In this document: piece after piece, positions 7,518-15,848 of the stretch | Layout of the letters: each line of letters opens with the position of its first letter | Numbering within the stretch: the stretch's first letter is position 1 | DNA from: Coriobacteriaceae bacterium AM48-5 | GTDB lineage: Bacteria > Actinomycetota > Coriobacteriia > Coriobacteriales > Coriobacteriaceae | DNA length: 15,941 nucleotides | Direction of reading: 5' to 3' | NCBI GenBank assembly: GCA_027669525.1 | Contig: JAQEDJ010000051.1 | Coordinates: forward strand, 1-15,941 | Notes under the pieces: generated by a model | What the model saw: the letters and a program-made list of their open reading frames with translations, nothing else | Told to the model about the DNA's origin: nothing | Database searches by the model: none | Program-made: the position numbers and the translations under genes

Positions 7518-8129
7518 CTAATCCAAGCGAGATTCCAGACTCGACAGGCCATTGAGAGTCAGGTCGTTGGCGACCTCCGAGACGCGCTCGATAGGAACCG
7601 AGTCGTCAGACAGCGCCCATGTGCGATAGATTCCGATAATACCCGACAGCAAAAACGCCAGATAGTAGTCGAACATCTCGTCCTTGAGACCGTGGGGCAG
7701 CAGATCGCGCTCGGCAATCTCGTGCTCGAGCGGCGCACGAAGACGAGCCATAAAATCATCGAGCGGAATGTTCTCGATCAGCTGACGATTGAGCACCAGG
7801 TTGTTGCACAGCGCCTCGTTAACGGTTTTAAAGAAGGTCGCCGCCGCGCCCAGGGCGCGTTCATTGGTGTCGCCGTCCATGGAGGCAAGCGTTTTCTCGA
7901 CCGAGTCGACAATCATCTCCACCACATCGACGGCAATGGCATCGAGCAGGCCGTCAACCGTACCAAAGTGCACGTAGAAGGTTTTACGGTCGACATTGGC
8001 CTCGCGCGCGATGGCACTCACCGTAATGTCTGCCAGCGGCTTTTCCATGAGCAAGCGCTCAAAAGCGGAAAGGATGGCATTGCGGCTGCGAACGATACGG
8101 CGATCAATACGCGGTTTACTGGTGGCCAT
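7518..8129 (-). CDS. TetR/AcrR-family transcriptional regulator
   Basis: This is a cytoplasmic one-component repressor of about 203 residues. The start chosen at 8129 (MATSKPRIDRRIVRSRNAIL) has a GAAGGGA site upstream; a longer start at 8156 lacks one. The N-terminal helix-turn-helix is clear: ILSAFERLLMEKPLADITVSAIAREANVDRKTFYVHFG. The C-terminal ligand domain resembles that of regulators with a TetR_C_7/C_8-like region (helices around YYLAFLLSGIIGIYRTW). It lies upstream of no obvious target on its own strand; the nearest gene is the flippase-like protein 117 bp away, transcribed the same way and ahead of it. Ligand and target are unknown. The reading frame is intact. Confidence 0.85.
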   Translation of the reverse strand: MATSKPRIDRRIVRSRNAILSAFERLLMEKPLADITVSAIAREANVDRKTFYVHFGTVDGLLDAIAVDVVEMIVDSVEKTLASMDGDTNERALGAAATFFKTVNEALCNNLVLNRQLIENIPLDDFMARLRAPLEHEIAERDLLPHGLKDEMFDYYLAFLLSGIIGIYRTWALSDDSVPIERVSEVANDLTLNGLSSLESRLD

Positions 8130-8245
8130 GGGTGTGTCCCTTCGATATGCGAGCATTCATCAACAGATGAGAGATAATCTACGTAAGAGGATTATCCCCC
8201 ATACAGCTCAAATATGCCCCGCATCATGAAGAACGCACGACTGCC

Positions 8246-9553
8246 CTACCGCGACTTAGGGTGCTTCTTCTTATTGAGCGCCGACGGAGATACGCGGATA
8301 CCGTCGCCCGTCTGGCGCACATAGGCTTTATGAGCCGGCTTAGCGGTCCCAGAAGCCTTCTGAGCGTGCTTCCTGGGATCAACGGTAACAGCATTCGTGG
8401 GGTGCGGCTTAGTGGGCGCAGAGGGCGTCTGAGGCTCGCGGCCGAGCTTGCGCATCACGCGATCCCAGCGCGCATGGATGCTCTCGTTGTGGGCGCTCTT
8501 AAGGCCCAGCAGGGGCGCAGCCAAAATGGTCGGCGCAATAAATGTAATGAGGCGCCACAGCAGATAGCCGGCGGTCGAAGCCGACCCAAAGAAATGACCC
8601 AAGAACAATGCAAAGCCGCCCTCAGCGCCACCAGTTCCACCGGGCAAGGGAACCGCAGAGCTCAGCAGCTGGACAAAGGCGCTCGCGGCCATGACCGAAA
8701 AAAAAGTCGACCTCGTGGTGGCCAAAAGCAAGCATCAGGAAATATGGAACCAGATAGAAAAACGCGAGCTGCAGCATGGTGATAAACACGGTGAGCAGCA
8801 TGGAAGAAAAATGTCCGGCCGAAAGCTTGAACTTCTCGGAGAAGGAGTAGATCTCGCCGTCGACAAACGTGCGCCATCCCTCGATCTTAGTGGCCGAGAC
8901 ACCTATGCGCTCGAGCCAATTGATGATGCAATGGGCGACGCGCGTGACGGTCTTAGGCATGAGCGCGACAGCGAAGATACCAAGCAAGATGCAGCAGTGG
9001 CCGCCAAAACTAAAGACGCACAGCAGCGTCATGTCGCCATAGCGCTCGGCAAAAAACGGCATGCGAGCAAGCAATAGGATAGCGCCCCAGGCAACAAGGC
9101 CAAACTGATACACGATAAAACGCGTGAACTGCGTGGCGCCGGCCTCGCCGACATTTTGGCCCGCTTTGGTCAGGCGGTAGATCTGGGCAGGCGTAGAGCC
9201 CATCATCATGGGCGTCAGGTTGCCAAAGAAGATGCCACTCGCCTCGACCGAGATCAGGTCGCGAATGCCGACGGGTGAATTGGGGTCGAGCCAGACGGCG
9301 ATCGCATAGGCCACAATGCCAAAGAACAGATACATAAACATGCAAAGACACGCGACAACGAGCCAGGCGCCTGGACGCTCGACATAGCAGCCCAGAACTG
9401 CCCCATCTGCCCGGTTACCACCAGATAGACGATATAACCCACCAGCACAACGCCGATAAAAATGGCGCCGCGGCGTGCGCTCTTATTGTCATCGCCGCCC
9501 GAGGCCTCAACCTCGACCTGGGGCTTGGACGTATGCTGAGAGGACTCCGTCAT
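8246..9553 (-). CDS. Flippase-like integral membrane protein (UPF0104/LPG synthase TM-like), two frameshifts
   Basis: The start at 9553 (MTESSQHTSKPQ) has an AGAAGGAG site. A charged cytoplasmic N-terminus is followed by about 8 membrane segments: GAIFIGVVLVGYIVYLVV, ACLCMFMYLFFGIVAYAIAV, FVLG-like helices further on, then the family motif GIFFGNLTPMMMGSTPAQIY and, near the C-terminus, PLPGGTGGAEGGFALFLG. Both match the conserved N-T-P-G-G pattern of the lysylphosphatidylglycerol synthase transmembrane (YbhN/AglD) family. The frame breaks near 9366, where one base appears lost, and again in the eight-A run 8698-8705, which should hold seven. The C-terminal 90 residues are basic and cytoplasmic. 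No MprF synthase domain is present, so lipid or glycan translocation is the likely role; substrate unknown. Confidence 0.8.
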
Positions 9554-9660
9554 GAGACTCCTTCTAACAGTCAAAATATCTTGGTTATTGTACCCGTAAG
9601 GGTCATAAGCAGAACGCAAAGCTCTTGTTCAAACGGGAATGACAGACAGTTGTTTGATAA

Positions 9661-9693
9661 TAAAAAACCCGGCCTTCCGTGGAAAGACCGGGT
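9661..9693 (-). terminator. Intrinsic terminator after tRNA-Glu
   Basis: On the minus strand ACCCGG-T-CTTTC pairs with GGAAGG-CCGGGT (one bulged T) across 9667-9693, followed by six T residues. It lies 11 bp downstream of tRNA-Glu. Confidence 0.85.
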
Positions 9694-9703
9694 ATCAGAT
9701 GCG

Positions 9704-9780
9704 TGGTAGCCCGTACCAGATTCGAACTGGTGATCTCCGCCTTGAGAGGGCGGCGTCCTAAACCGCTAGACGAACGGGCC
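9704..9780 (-). tRNA. tRNA-Glu (anticodon CUC)
   Basis: A full cloverleaf reads from GGCCCGT at 9780 to ACGGGCT-A-CCA at 9704. The acceptor stem has 7 pairs (one G-T), the anticodon arm is CCGCC-CTCTCAA-GGCGG with CTC at positions 34-36, and the T arm is CCAG-TTCGAAT-CTGG. The CCA end is encoded. The gene is flanked by its own promoter and terminator, so it is a single-gene unit. Confidence 0.95.
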
Positions 9781-9814
9781 ACATGACATCTGCACTGCCG
9801 TGCTGCGAGGAAAT

Positions 9815-9843
9815 ATATTACGGGACAAAAAACATCAGCGCAA
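9815..9843 (-). promoter_or_regulatory. Promoter of tRNA-Glu
   Basis: On the minus strand TTGCGC (9838-9843) and TAATAT (9815-9820) are separated by 17 bp. The expected start lies about 28 bp upstream of the tRNA 5' end. The box sits in the gap between the cca stop and the tRNA. Confidence 0.55.
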
Positions 9844-9907
9844 GAAGAAATTCCAAATTGCCGAAAAATTGTCGACAGGTTATGGAACGCGCAGGTCAAC
9901 TAATTAG

Positions 9908-11300
9908 CTAATTCAAGTTGAGATGAACCAAAAGGGTTTCGCGATCGTTGGGGATGTTGTCCTCGATAACGGCTTCGAGGGCGGCGTTGAGTAGCTGGCC
10001 TAGCTCGGGCCCCGGCTTCACACCGGCACGAATCAAGTCGCCGCCGTTGATAGCAAGCATCTTGAGCGAATAGGGCTCCCCCGCCTCCAACAAATCATGG
10101 GCGAGTGAGCGCATCTCTTCGATCGTCTCGACGTAATAGAAGCACGACGGCGCCTTGCCCAGCGTGTCGGCACGCTTAAGTCCATAAGCTCGTCCATCAG
10201 GCGCGGCGTATCGACGCCCTCGCCCGAAAGCAAGCGCATCATATTGAGCAAGCAGGAGCGCTCGGGGCGCAGCGGCTTGTCGTGGTACTTAATGAGCAGG
10301 CACACGTCGCGGACCAAGTCGTGCGAAAGCGCCAAGCGATCCATGATGGCGCGCGCCTTCTTGGCCCGAGCTCGGGGTGACCGTAAAAGTGGCCGCTGCC
10401 CGCATGGTCGACCGTAAAGCAATCGGGCTTGGAAACGTCGTGCAAAAACGCCGCCCACATTAGGCTCATTGAGGGTGTAAAGCCGTCGCACAGCGCCAAC
10501 TCCCCCGCCACCGTCAGCACACGGGCGATATGCTCGTAAACGTTAAACGCATGATAGACGCTGCGCTGATCAAACCCGCGACCCGCTGCCAACTCGGGCA
10601 CGGCGGCGCAGATGAGCTCGGGGTAGCGCAGCATGGCGTCTCCCCCGTGGCCGGTCGAAAGGATACCCTCAAGCTCAATGCCCACGCGCTCGCGCGCCAC
10701 AGCATCGAGCAGCGGCGCGCACTCGGCAAGCGCCTGTTTAGTCTTAGGCTCGATCATAAAATCCAGACGGCAGGCAAAACGCACCGCGCGCAGCATGCGA
10801 AGCGCGTCCTCGTTAAAACGACGCTTGGGATCTCCAACGGCGCGGATGAGCTTGCGGTCTAGGTCGCCCTGACCATCGTAGCGGTCGACAAGACCACGCT
10901 CGGGATGCCAGGCCATAGCGTTAACGGTAAAGTCACGACGCGCCAGATCGTCCTCAAGCGACGCCGCACGCTCCACACTCTGGGGATGGCGGCCGTCGGT
11001 GTAAAAGCCGTCTAGGCGGTAGGTGGTGACCTCAATGCGCTCATCATCGCAAATAGCCGTGATGCCGCCAAATTTTATGCCCGACTCAACCACGGCAATA
11101 TCAGCCGCTTCGAGCGCCTCTTTGGACTCCTGCCACAGGCCGCTGCAGCACATGTCAACATCGTGGCTGGGGCGTCCCATCAGGGCATCACGTACCCAAC
11201 CGCCCACGTACCAAGCCTCAAGACCTGCTGCCTCAAGCGCACGCAGGACACGGATAGAGGCATCGGTCGGCTGCGTACCGTTGAGCGAAACATTGCACAT
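9908..11300 (-). CDS. cca: CCA tRNA nucleotidyltransferase with HD domain, two frameshifts
   Basis: This enzyme adds or repairs the 3' CCA of tRNAs from CTP and ATP. The start at 11300 has an AGGAGG site 7 nt upstream. The class II nucleotidyltransferase head is clear: WYVGGWVRDALMGRPSHDVD with the catalytic DxD, then RIEVTTYRLDGFYTDGRHP, DLARRDFTVNAMAW and NEDALRMLRAVRFACRL. An HD-type domain follows (MWAAFLHDVSKPDCF). One base appears lost at the CCC run 10365-10367 after FYGHPELG; the next frame gives AKKARAIMDRLALSHDLV and LLIKYHDKPLRPE. A second base is lost near 10176-10177 after ELMDL, and the third frame gives the C-terminus to VHLNLN. The repaired length is about 464 residues, normal for bacterial enzymes with HD tails. 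tRNA-Glu next door already encodes its CCA, so repair is a likely role alongside synthesis. Confidence 0.9.
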
Positions 11301-11397
11301 GCCTATGGCCTCCTGCGACTATCAAATTGGCTATCGATTGCGTCTGCAAGAAGTCTAGCAAGAAACAGCCTCCACTGCACACGCAAGTCCGATAAAC

Positions 11398-11432
11398 AAA
11401 AAACGCATCCGTCCTGGTCTAAGACGGATGCG
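11398..11432 (-). terminator. Intrinsic terminator after the distal fruK
   Basis: On the minus strand CGCATCCGTC (11423-11432) pairs perfectly over 10 bp with GACGGATGCG (11404-11413) around a 9-nt loop, followed by six T residues. It lies 34 bp past the fruK stop and ahead of cca. Confidence 0.9.
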
Positions 11433-11465
11433 AAATAATTGAACTATTCAGGCAAGGTGCCGGAA

Positions 11466-12398
11466 CTAGCAAACCTGACGGATTGCAATACCCTTCTGAT
11501 ACTCATCGACCTTGGCAAAATCGCCCAGACCCGGGCACTCGACCACGTTGGCGCCGGTGGCCATCGAGAGGCGCAGGGCATCCTCGACGCGCTCGGGGGC
11601 GTCGTGCCACACGGACAGGAAGGCGGCCAGCGAGGAGTCGCCCGCGCAGACGGTCGACAGCAGCTTGACGTCGAAAGTGCGGTTGGCAAACCAGATGTGC
11701 TCGCCGTTGGAGAAGTACGCGCCGTCGCCGCCGAGCGTCAGCAGTACATTCTTAGCGCCCTTGGCATGCAGCTCGGCCATGGCAGCCTTGACGGACTCAT
11801 CGTCGCCACCGCTCACCTTAATGCCAAAGATGTCGAGCAGCTCGTCGTCGTTAGGCTTAATGAGCAACGGCTCCATAGCAATGAGGTCGGCCAGCTGATG
11901 GCTCGAGATATCGAGCACGAACTCGGCGCCCTTCGCCTTCACGCGACGCAGGACCTCTGCCAGGAAGCTCTCGGAGGTGTTGGGGGGCAGCGAGCCGCTG
12001 ATAACCAGGCAGGTCATGTCATCGAGCGAATCGATAAGCTCAAACATCTCCTGCTCGTTGGCTTCGTTGATGGCGGCACCGGCGTTGACCATGTTGTACT
12101 CGGTGTCGGGACCGGCGTTGAGGAACACGTTAACACGCGTGATGCCGTCAGTCCACACGGGCTTGACGGGCACGCCCAGGGCCTCGGCGCCCTTAACGAT
12201 ATACTCACCCGAGAAGCCGGCGAAGAAGCCCAGGATCGTGGTGTCGACGCCGTAGTGGTCGAGCGTAAACGAAACGTTGAGACCCTTGCCGTTGGGGGTG
12301 TAGACAGCGTTACGGGTGCGGGTAACGGTGTTGGCGGACAAGCCATCGCAGGAGATGTTGTAGTCAATAGCGGGATTTGCAGTAAGCGTGTAAATCAT
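11466..12398 (-). CDS. fruK: 1-phosphofructokinase (PfkB/ribokinase family), paralogue 1
   Basis: This kinase converts fructose 1-phosphate and ATP to fructose 1,6-bisphosphate, or acts on a related ketose phosphate such as tagatose 6-phosphate. The start chosen at 12398 (MIYTLTANPAIDY) has a GAAAGGAAC site; a GTG 15 nt further up lies within that site. The 310 residues show the FruK/LacC N-terminus, NGKGLNVSFTLDHYGVDTTI, GFFAGFSGEYI, WTDGITRVNVFL, VISGSLPPN, IKPNDDEL and the anion-hole/catalytic region TVCAGDSSLAAF with Asp254. The usual GAGD motif is CAGD here. About half of the residues match the neighbour gene at 12582-13514, so the two are tandem paralogues. Each has its own terminator, so they are separate units. 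The -10-like TATACT (12433-12438) lies within an inverted repeat. Confidence 0.88.
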   Translation of the reverse strand: MIYTLTANPAIDYNISCDGLSANTVTRTRNAVYTPNGKGLNVSFTLDHYGVDTTILGFFAGFSGEYIVKGAEALGVPVKPVWTDGITRVNVFLNAGPDTEYNMVNAGAAINEANEQEMFELIDSLDDMTCLVISGSLPPNTSESFLAEVLRRVKAKGAEFVLDISSHQLADLIAMEPLLIKPNDDELLDIFGIKVSGGDDESVKAAMAELHAKGAKNVLLTLGGDGAYFSNGEHIWFANRTFDVKLLSTVCAGDSSLAAFLSVWHDAPERVEDALRLSMATGANVVECPGLGDFAKVDEYQKGIAIRQVC

Positions 12399-12520
12399 GA
12401 ATGTTCCTTTCACGAAGCAACGTGTTAATGAAAGTATATTCCACGCTTCGGCAAAAGGCTACAACAACTCGGTGAACGGTGTGGAACGCGTGAAGCGCGG
12501 CTCCGAGGTTCGAGTGGGAC

Positions 12521-12555
12521 AAAAAACGGCACCCCGGTCGAAACCGGGACGCCGT
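12521..12555 (-). terminator. Intrinsic terminator after the proximal fruK
   Basis: On the minus strand ACGGCGTCCCGGT (12543-12555) pairs along all 13 positions (two G-T) with ACCGGGGTGCCGT (12526-12538) around a TTCG tetraloop, then a run of six T residues. It lies 26 bp past the stop of the upstream fruK. Confidence 0.92.
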
Positions 12556-12581
12556 ATGCGCACGAGTTTGTCGTGTTTCGC

Positions 12582-13514
12582 TTACTTGCGATCGAGCTTG
12601 CGAACGGCAACGCGCTTGCTGTACTCGTCGACGTGACCAAAGTCGCCGATGCCGACGGACTCAGCAACGTTGGCGCCGGTGGCCATAGCGAGCTTCATGG
12701 CCTCCTCGACGTTGTCGCGATCCCTGTACCACTTGTGCAGGAACGCAGCGAGGGTGCAGTCGCCGGCGCAGACGGAAGAGACAAGCTTGATGTTGAACTC
12801 ACGCTTGGCATACCAGATGTCCTCGCCGTTGGAGAAGTAAGCGTCACCGCGGCTACCACGAGTGAGCAGCACGTTCTGGACGCCGGCCTCGTGAGCCAGC
12901 TTCATGGCAACGCGGACCTCGTCGTCGGTGTCGACCGGCACGCCGAAGATAGCCTTCATCTCGTGATGGTTCGGCTTAATGAGCAGCGGCTTCTTGTGAG
13001 CGAGCTCCTTGAGCTTGTCGGAGGACAGGTCCAGGACGACGTCGGCGCCACGAGCCTGAGCGTGCTCCATGACCTGAGCCAGGAAGTCGGGCGTAGCTTT
13101 GGGAGGCACGGAGCCGGAAACGATCAGGCACTCAAGGTCGCCCGCGGTGTCCAGGATGTTGTAGAGCTCCTCCTGGTGCTGCGGCGTGATCGGAGCACCC
13201 GGGTTCAGGATGCCGTACTCGTGCTGGCCATCGTTGACGTAGGTGTTAATGCGCGTGATACCGTCGGTCCAGACCGGGCGGCAGAGGCAACCCAGGTTCA
13301 TGACCTCCTCGACGATGAACTTGCCCGTGAAGCCAGCAAAGAAGCCGAGTGCGACGGTGTCAACGCCCATCTTCTTAAAGGCGAAGGACACGTCGAGGCC
13401 CTTGCCGTTAGCCGTGTAGCTGGCCGAGCCGGTGCGGACGTTCTCATCGGGCTCGAGCGGAGAGCTCGAAACCGTCATGTCGACAGCCGGGTTAGCGGTT
13501 AGCGTGTAGAACAT
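12582..13514 (-). CDS. fruK: 1-phosphofructokinase (PfkB/ribokinase family), paralogue 2
   Basis: The predicted reaction is the same as for the neighbouring paralogue: ATP-dependent phosphorylation of fructose 1-phosphate or a related ketose phosphate. The start at 13514 (MFYTLTANPAVDMTV) has an AGGGGG site 9 nt upstream. The 310 residues show NGKGLDVSFAFKKMGVDTVA, GFFAGFTGKFI, WTDGITRINTYV, IVSGSVPPKATP, IKPNHHEM and VCAGDCTLAAF with catalytic Asp252. The catalytic loop departs from GAGDS at two places (CAGDC), and the first change is shared with its paralogue. It lies 74 bp after ptsI on the same strand, with a hairpin but no terminator between, so it is probably read from the ptsHI transcript, tying sugar-phosphate metabolism to phosphotransferase supply. 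Native substrate is not certain. Confidence 0.88.
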   Translation of the reverse strand: MFYTLTANPAVDMTVSSSPLEPDENVRTGSASYTANGKGLDVSFAFKKMGVDTVALGFFAGFTGKFIVEEVMNLGCLCRPVWTDGITRINTYVNDGQHEYGILNPGAPITPQHQEELYNILDTAGDLECLIVSGSVPPKATPDFLAQVMEHAQARGADVVLDLSSDKLKELAHKKPLLIKPNHHEMKAIFGVPVDTDDEVRVAMKLAHEAGVQNVLLTRGSRGDAYFSNGEDIWYAKREFNIKLVSSVCAGDCTLAAFLHKWYRDRDNVEEAMKLAMATGANVAESVGIGDFGHVDEYSKRVAVRKLDRK

Positions 13515-13541
13515 TTACAGTACCCCCTGTATATGTGAGGG

Positions 13542-13571
13542 CCGCGTGGCCGGCCCATTCCAACCACGCGG
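13542..13571 (-). other. Intercistronic hairpin between ptsI and fruK
   Basis: CCGCGTGG (minus, 13564-13571) pairs with CCACGCGG (13542-13549) over 8 bp around a 14-nt loop. No T run follows, so it is not a normal terminator. It lies just upstream of the fruK ribosome site and could stabilise or separate the two messages. Confidence 0.5.
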
Positions 13572-13588
13572 TTACCTCTGATACCAAA

Positions 13589-15292
13589 TTAGCGAGCTGC
13601 GGACTCGAGCAGTGCCTTGACCTCGGCGGCGGTGTTGCAGGCGAGTGCCTTCTCGGCGAGCTCGTCGCACTCGGCCTTGGTCCACTGGCTGATGGTCTTG
13701 CGGGCGCGCAGGATGGACGGAGCGCTCATCGAGAACTCCTCCAGGCCCCAGCTGATCAGCAGCGGCTCGAGCAACGGATCGGCAGCGGCCTCGCCGCACA
13801 TACCGACCATGATGCCGGCCTTCACGCCGCTCTCGATGATGTTCTTGAGCGAGCGGAGCACGGCGGGATAGTAAACCTGGTACAGGTTGGAGATGGTGTC
13901 GTTGCCACGGTCGGCGCACATGGTGTAGCCGATCAGGTCGTTGGTGCCGATGGAGAAGAAGTCGGCGACCTCGGCCAGGCGGTCAGCGAGCAGCGAGGCT
14001 GCAGGCGTCTCGACCATGATGCCGACCTCGATGTTCTCGTTGAACTTGCGACCCTCTTCGGTCAGCTCGGCCTTGCACTGCTCGACGAGCTCCTTGACAG
14101 CCAAGACCTCCTCGACGCAGGTGACGAGCGGGATCATGATCTTGACGTCACCGAAGGCGCTGGCGCGCAGCAGAGCGCGGAGCTGGACCTTGTACTGGTC
14201 GGGATTGGCCAGGCAGTAACGCACGGCGCGGAAGCCCATGAAGGGGTTATCTTCCTTGACCATGTGCAGATACGGAATCTCTTTGTCGCCGCCCACATCG
14301 AGCGTGCGGATGATGACCGGAGCACCCTTGAGCGCGCTGGCGACCTTACGGTAGGCGTTGAACTGCTCCTCCTCGGAAGGAAGCTCAGCAGAATCCATGA
14401 ACAGGAACTCGGAGCGGAACAGACCGATAGCCTCGGCGTCGTGATCGAGCGCGTTGGGCACGTCATCGGGGTTACCGATGTTGCAGGCGATGATCTTCTT
14501 GATGCCATCGGCAGTCACGGACGGCTTGCCACGGAAGGCCTCGAGGGCTGCCTTCTCGGCAGCGAAGGCCTCGGCCTTGGCGGTGTAGGCAGCGAGCGTC
14601 TCCTCGTCGGGATCGGCCTCGACGATACCCTTGCCACCGTCGACGACAACGGTCATACCGTTGCGCAACGCGGTGCAGCTGTTGGAAACCGAAAGGACAG
14701 CCGGGATCTCGAGGGCGCGCGCAATGATCGCGGAGTGCGACGTGCGGCCACCGGTCTCGGTGACGATACCGGCAACGTGGGCCTTATCGATCGTGGCAGT
14801 CATGGACGGCGTGAGGTCGTGCACGACAACGACGGTGTTCTCGGGCAGGACGGAGAGGTCGACGACCTCCTTGCCCAGCAGCTCGGCCAGAATACCGGTG
14901 CGGATGTCGGCGATGTCGGCCGCGCGCAGACGGAACATCTCGTCGTCCATGGATAGGAACATGTTCTCGAACATGGTCGAGGTGTCCATGAGCGCCTGCT
15001 CGGCGCAGGTGCCGCCGTCAATGGCGGCGTTGATGGCGTCGGTCATGCCCGGGTCCTGAGCCAGGACAATGTGTCCGCTCATGATCTCGGCCTCGGCCTC
15101 GCCCACCGTCTCCTTCATGTGGTCGGCCTGAGCCTGGGTCTTCTCGCAGAAGACCGAAAGAGCGGACTGATAGCGCTCCTTCTCTGCTGCCGAATCAGCA
15201 ACCTCGTGCGGCTCAAACGTCAAGTCGGGATCGACGGCGACCATGACGGTGCCGATACCGATGCCCTCGGAAGCGTTGACTCCCTGATACAT
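13589..15292 (-). CDS. ptsI: Phosphoenolpyruvate-protein phosphotransferase (PTS enzyme I)
   Basis: Enzyme I takes phosphate from phosphoenolpyruvate and passes it to HPr for sugar uptake. The start chosen at 15292 (MYQGVNASEGIGIG) has a GAGAGG site 8 nt upstream; upstream ATGs lack spacing. The 567 residues match the usual length. The HPr-binding N-terminal domain is followed by the phospho-acceptor motif GIVTETGGRTSHSAIIARAL with His186. The C-terminal PEP-binding barrel follows: GLFRSEFLFMDSAELPSEEE, IIRTLDVGGDKEIPYL, FRAVRYCL, GIMVETPAASLLAD, FFSIGTNDLIGYTMCADRGN and MCGEAAADP. The frame is intact. It lies 133 bp after ptsH, behind a terminator-like hairpin, and has a possible TTGTCA -35 box just past that hairpin. 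Confidence 0.97.
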   Translation of the reverse strand: MYQGVNASEGIGIGTVMVAVDPDLTFEPHEVADSAAEKERYQSALSVFCEKTQAQADHMKETVGEAEAEIMSGHIVLAQDPGMTDAINAAIDGGTCAEQALMDTSTMFENMFLSMDDEMFRLRAADIADIRTGILAELLGKEVVDLSVLPENTVVVVHDLTPSMTATIDKAHVAGIVTETGGRTSHSAIIARALEIPAVLSVSNSCTALRNGMTVVVDGGKGIVEADPDEETLAAYTAKAEAFAAEKAALEAFRGKPSVTADGIKKIIACNIGNPDDVPNALDHDAEAIGLFRSEFLFMDSAELPSEEEQFNAYRKVASALKGAPVIIRTLDVGGDKEIPYLHMVKEDNPFMGFRAVRYCLANPDQYKVQLRALLRASAFGDVKIMIPLVTCVEEVLAVKELVEQCKAELTEEGRKFNENIEVGIMVETPAASLLADRLAEVADFFSIGTNDLIGYTMCADRGNDTISNLYQVYYPAVLRSLKNIIESGVKAGIMVGMCGEAAADPLLEPLLISWGLEEFSMSAPSILRARKTISQWTKAECDELAEKALACNTAAEVKALLESAAR

Positions 15293-15343
15293 TCCCATTC
15301 CTCTCTCCGTGTCATGTGATAAAGCGTTTTGCCATATCCATGA

Positions 15344-15380
15344 CAAAAGAGCGCAGCTACCTTACAACAGGTCACTGCGC
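15344..15380 (-). terminator. Terminator or attenuator between ptsH and ptsI
   Basis: On the minus strand GCGCAG (15375-15380) pairs with CTGCGC (15351-15356), with an inner ACCT/AGGT extension, and is followed by TCTTTTG. It should end many transcripts after ptsH and so keep HPr more abundant than enzyme I. A TTGTCA overlaps the T run and may serve as the -35 box of a ptsI promoter. Confidence 0.6.
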
Positions 15381-15425
15381 CCCCAAATATGAACTTAGTT
15401 GTTCAACATGCGACCCGTTTGAGTT

Positions 15426-15689
15426 CTACTCGCCAAGACCGCTCTTGATGAGCTCGATGGCAGCAGCCAGAGCCTCGGCCTCGTCGGCGCCGTCGCACTT
15501 GACCTCGACCTCGGTACCGCAGGGGATACCAGCAGCCATGAGGGCCATCGGGGACTTGCCGTTGACCTCCTTCTCGGGGGTGACGACCGTCACGTCACAG
15601 GCGTACTTGCCCATGGTGGAGGCGAACAGACCAGCCGGACGCATGTGCAGACCCTGAGGATTAACGAGGGTAGCCTTCTCAGAAACCAT
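15426..15689 (-). CDS. ptsH: Phosphocarrier protein HPr
   Basis: HPr carries phosphate from enzyme I to the sugar-specific EIIA proteins. The start at 15689 has an AGGAG site 7 nt upstream. The 87 residues are normal for the family. The active-site motif NPQGLHMRPAG places the phospho-acceptor at His15. The regulatory motif NGKSPMALMAAG places Ser46 exactly where HPr kinase/phosphorylase acts in Gram-positive bacteria, suggesting regulatory phosphorylation is possible here. It is the first gene of the leftward block ptsH-ptsI-fruK. Confidence 0.97.
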   Translation of the reverse strand: MVSEKATLVNPQGLHMRPAGLFASTMGKYACDVTVVTPEKEVNGKSPMALMAAGIPCGTEVEVKCDGADEAEALAAAIELIKSGLGE

Positions 15690-15754
15690 AGTTGACTCCT
15701 TTTTTGTGTTTAACCCCTGTCATGCATGTGGCAGGAGTCAGATTCACGACGTTG

Positions 15755-15760
15755 TTTATA
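15755..15760 (-). promoter_or_regulatory. Possible -10 box of the ptsH promoter
   Basis: TATAAA on the minus strand lies about 65 bp upstream of the ptsH start, in an AT-rich patch of an otherwise GC-rich region. No convincing -35 box sits at the right distance, so a weak or activator-dependent promoter is possible. Confidence 0.3.
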
Positions 15761-15848
15761 TTAACTCACATCAAACGGTTTTTCATTGTGTTTCGCACGA
15801 ATTGTTGGACAGATGTCGTTCGCTGTCCGCTCGCCTGCCGGGCGGGGC

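Noticed and set aside
11439..14956. Long open frames of 309-473 codons on the plus strand opposite the fruK genes and ptsI
   Set aside because: They are antisense shadows of GC-rich genes with strong codon bias. The minus-strand proteins are conserved families with full motifs, while the shadows are low-complexity and unrecognisable.
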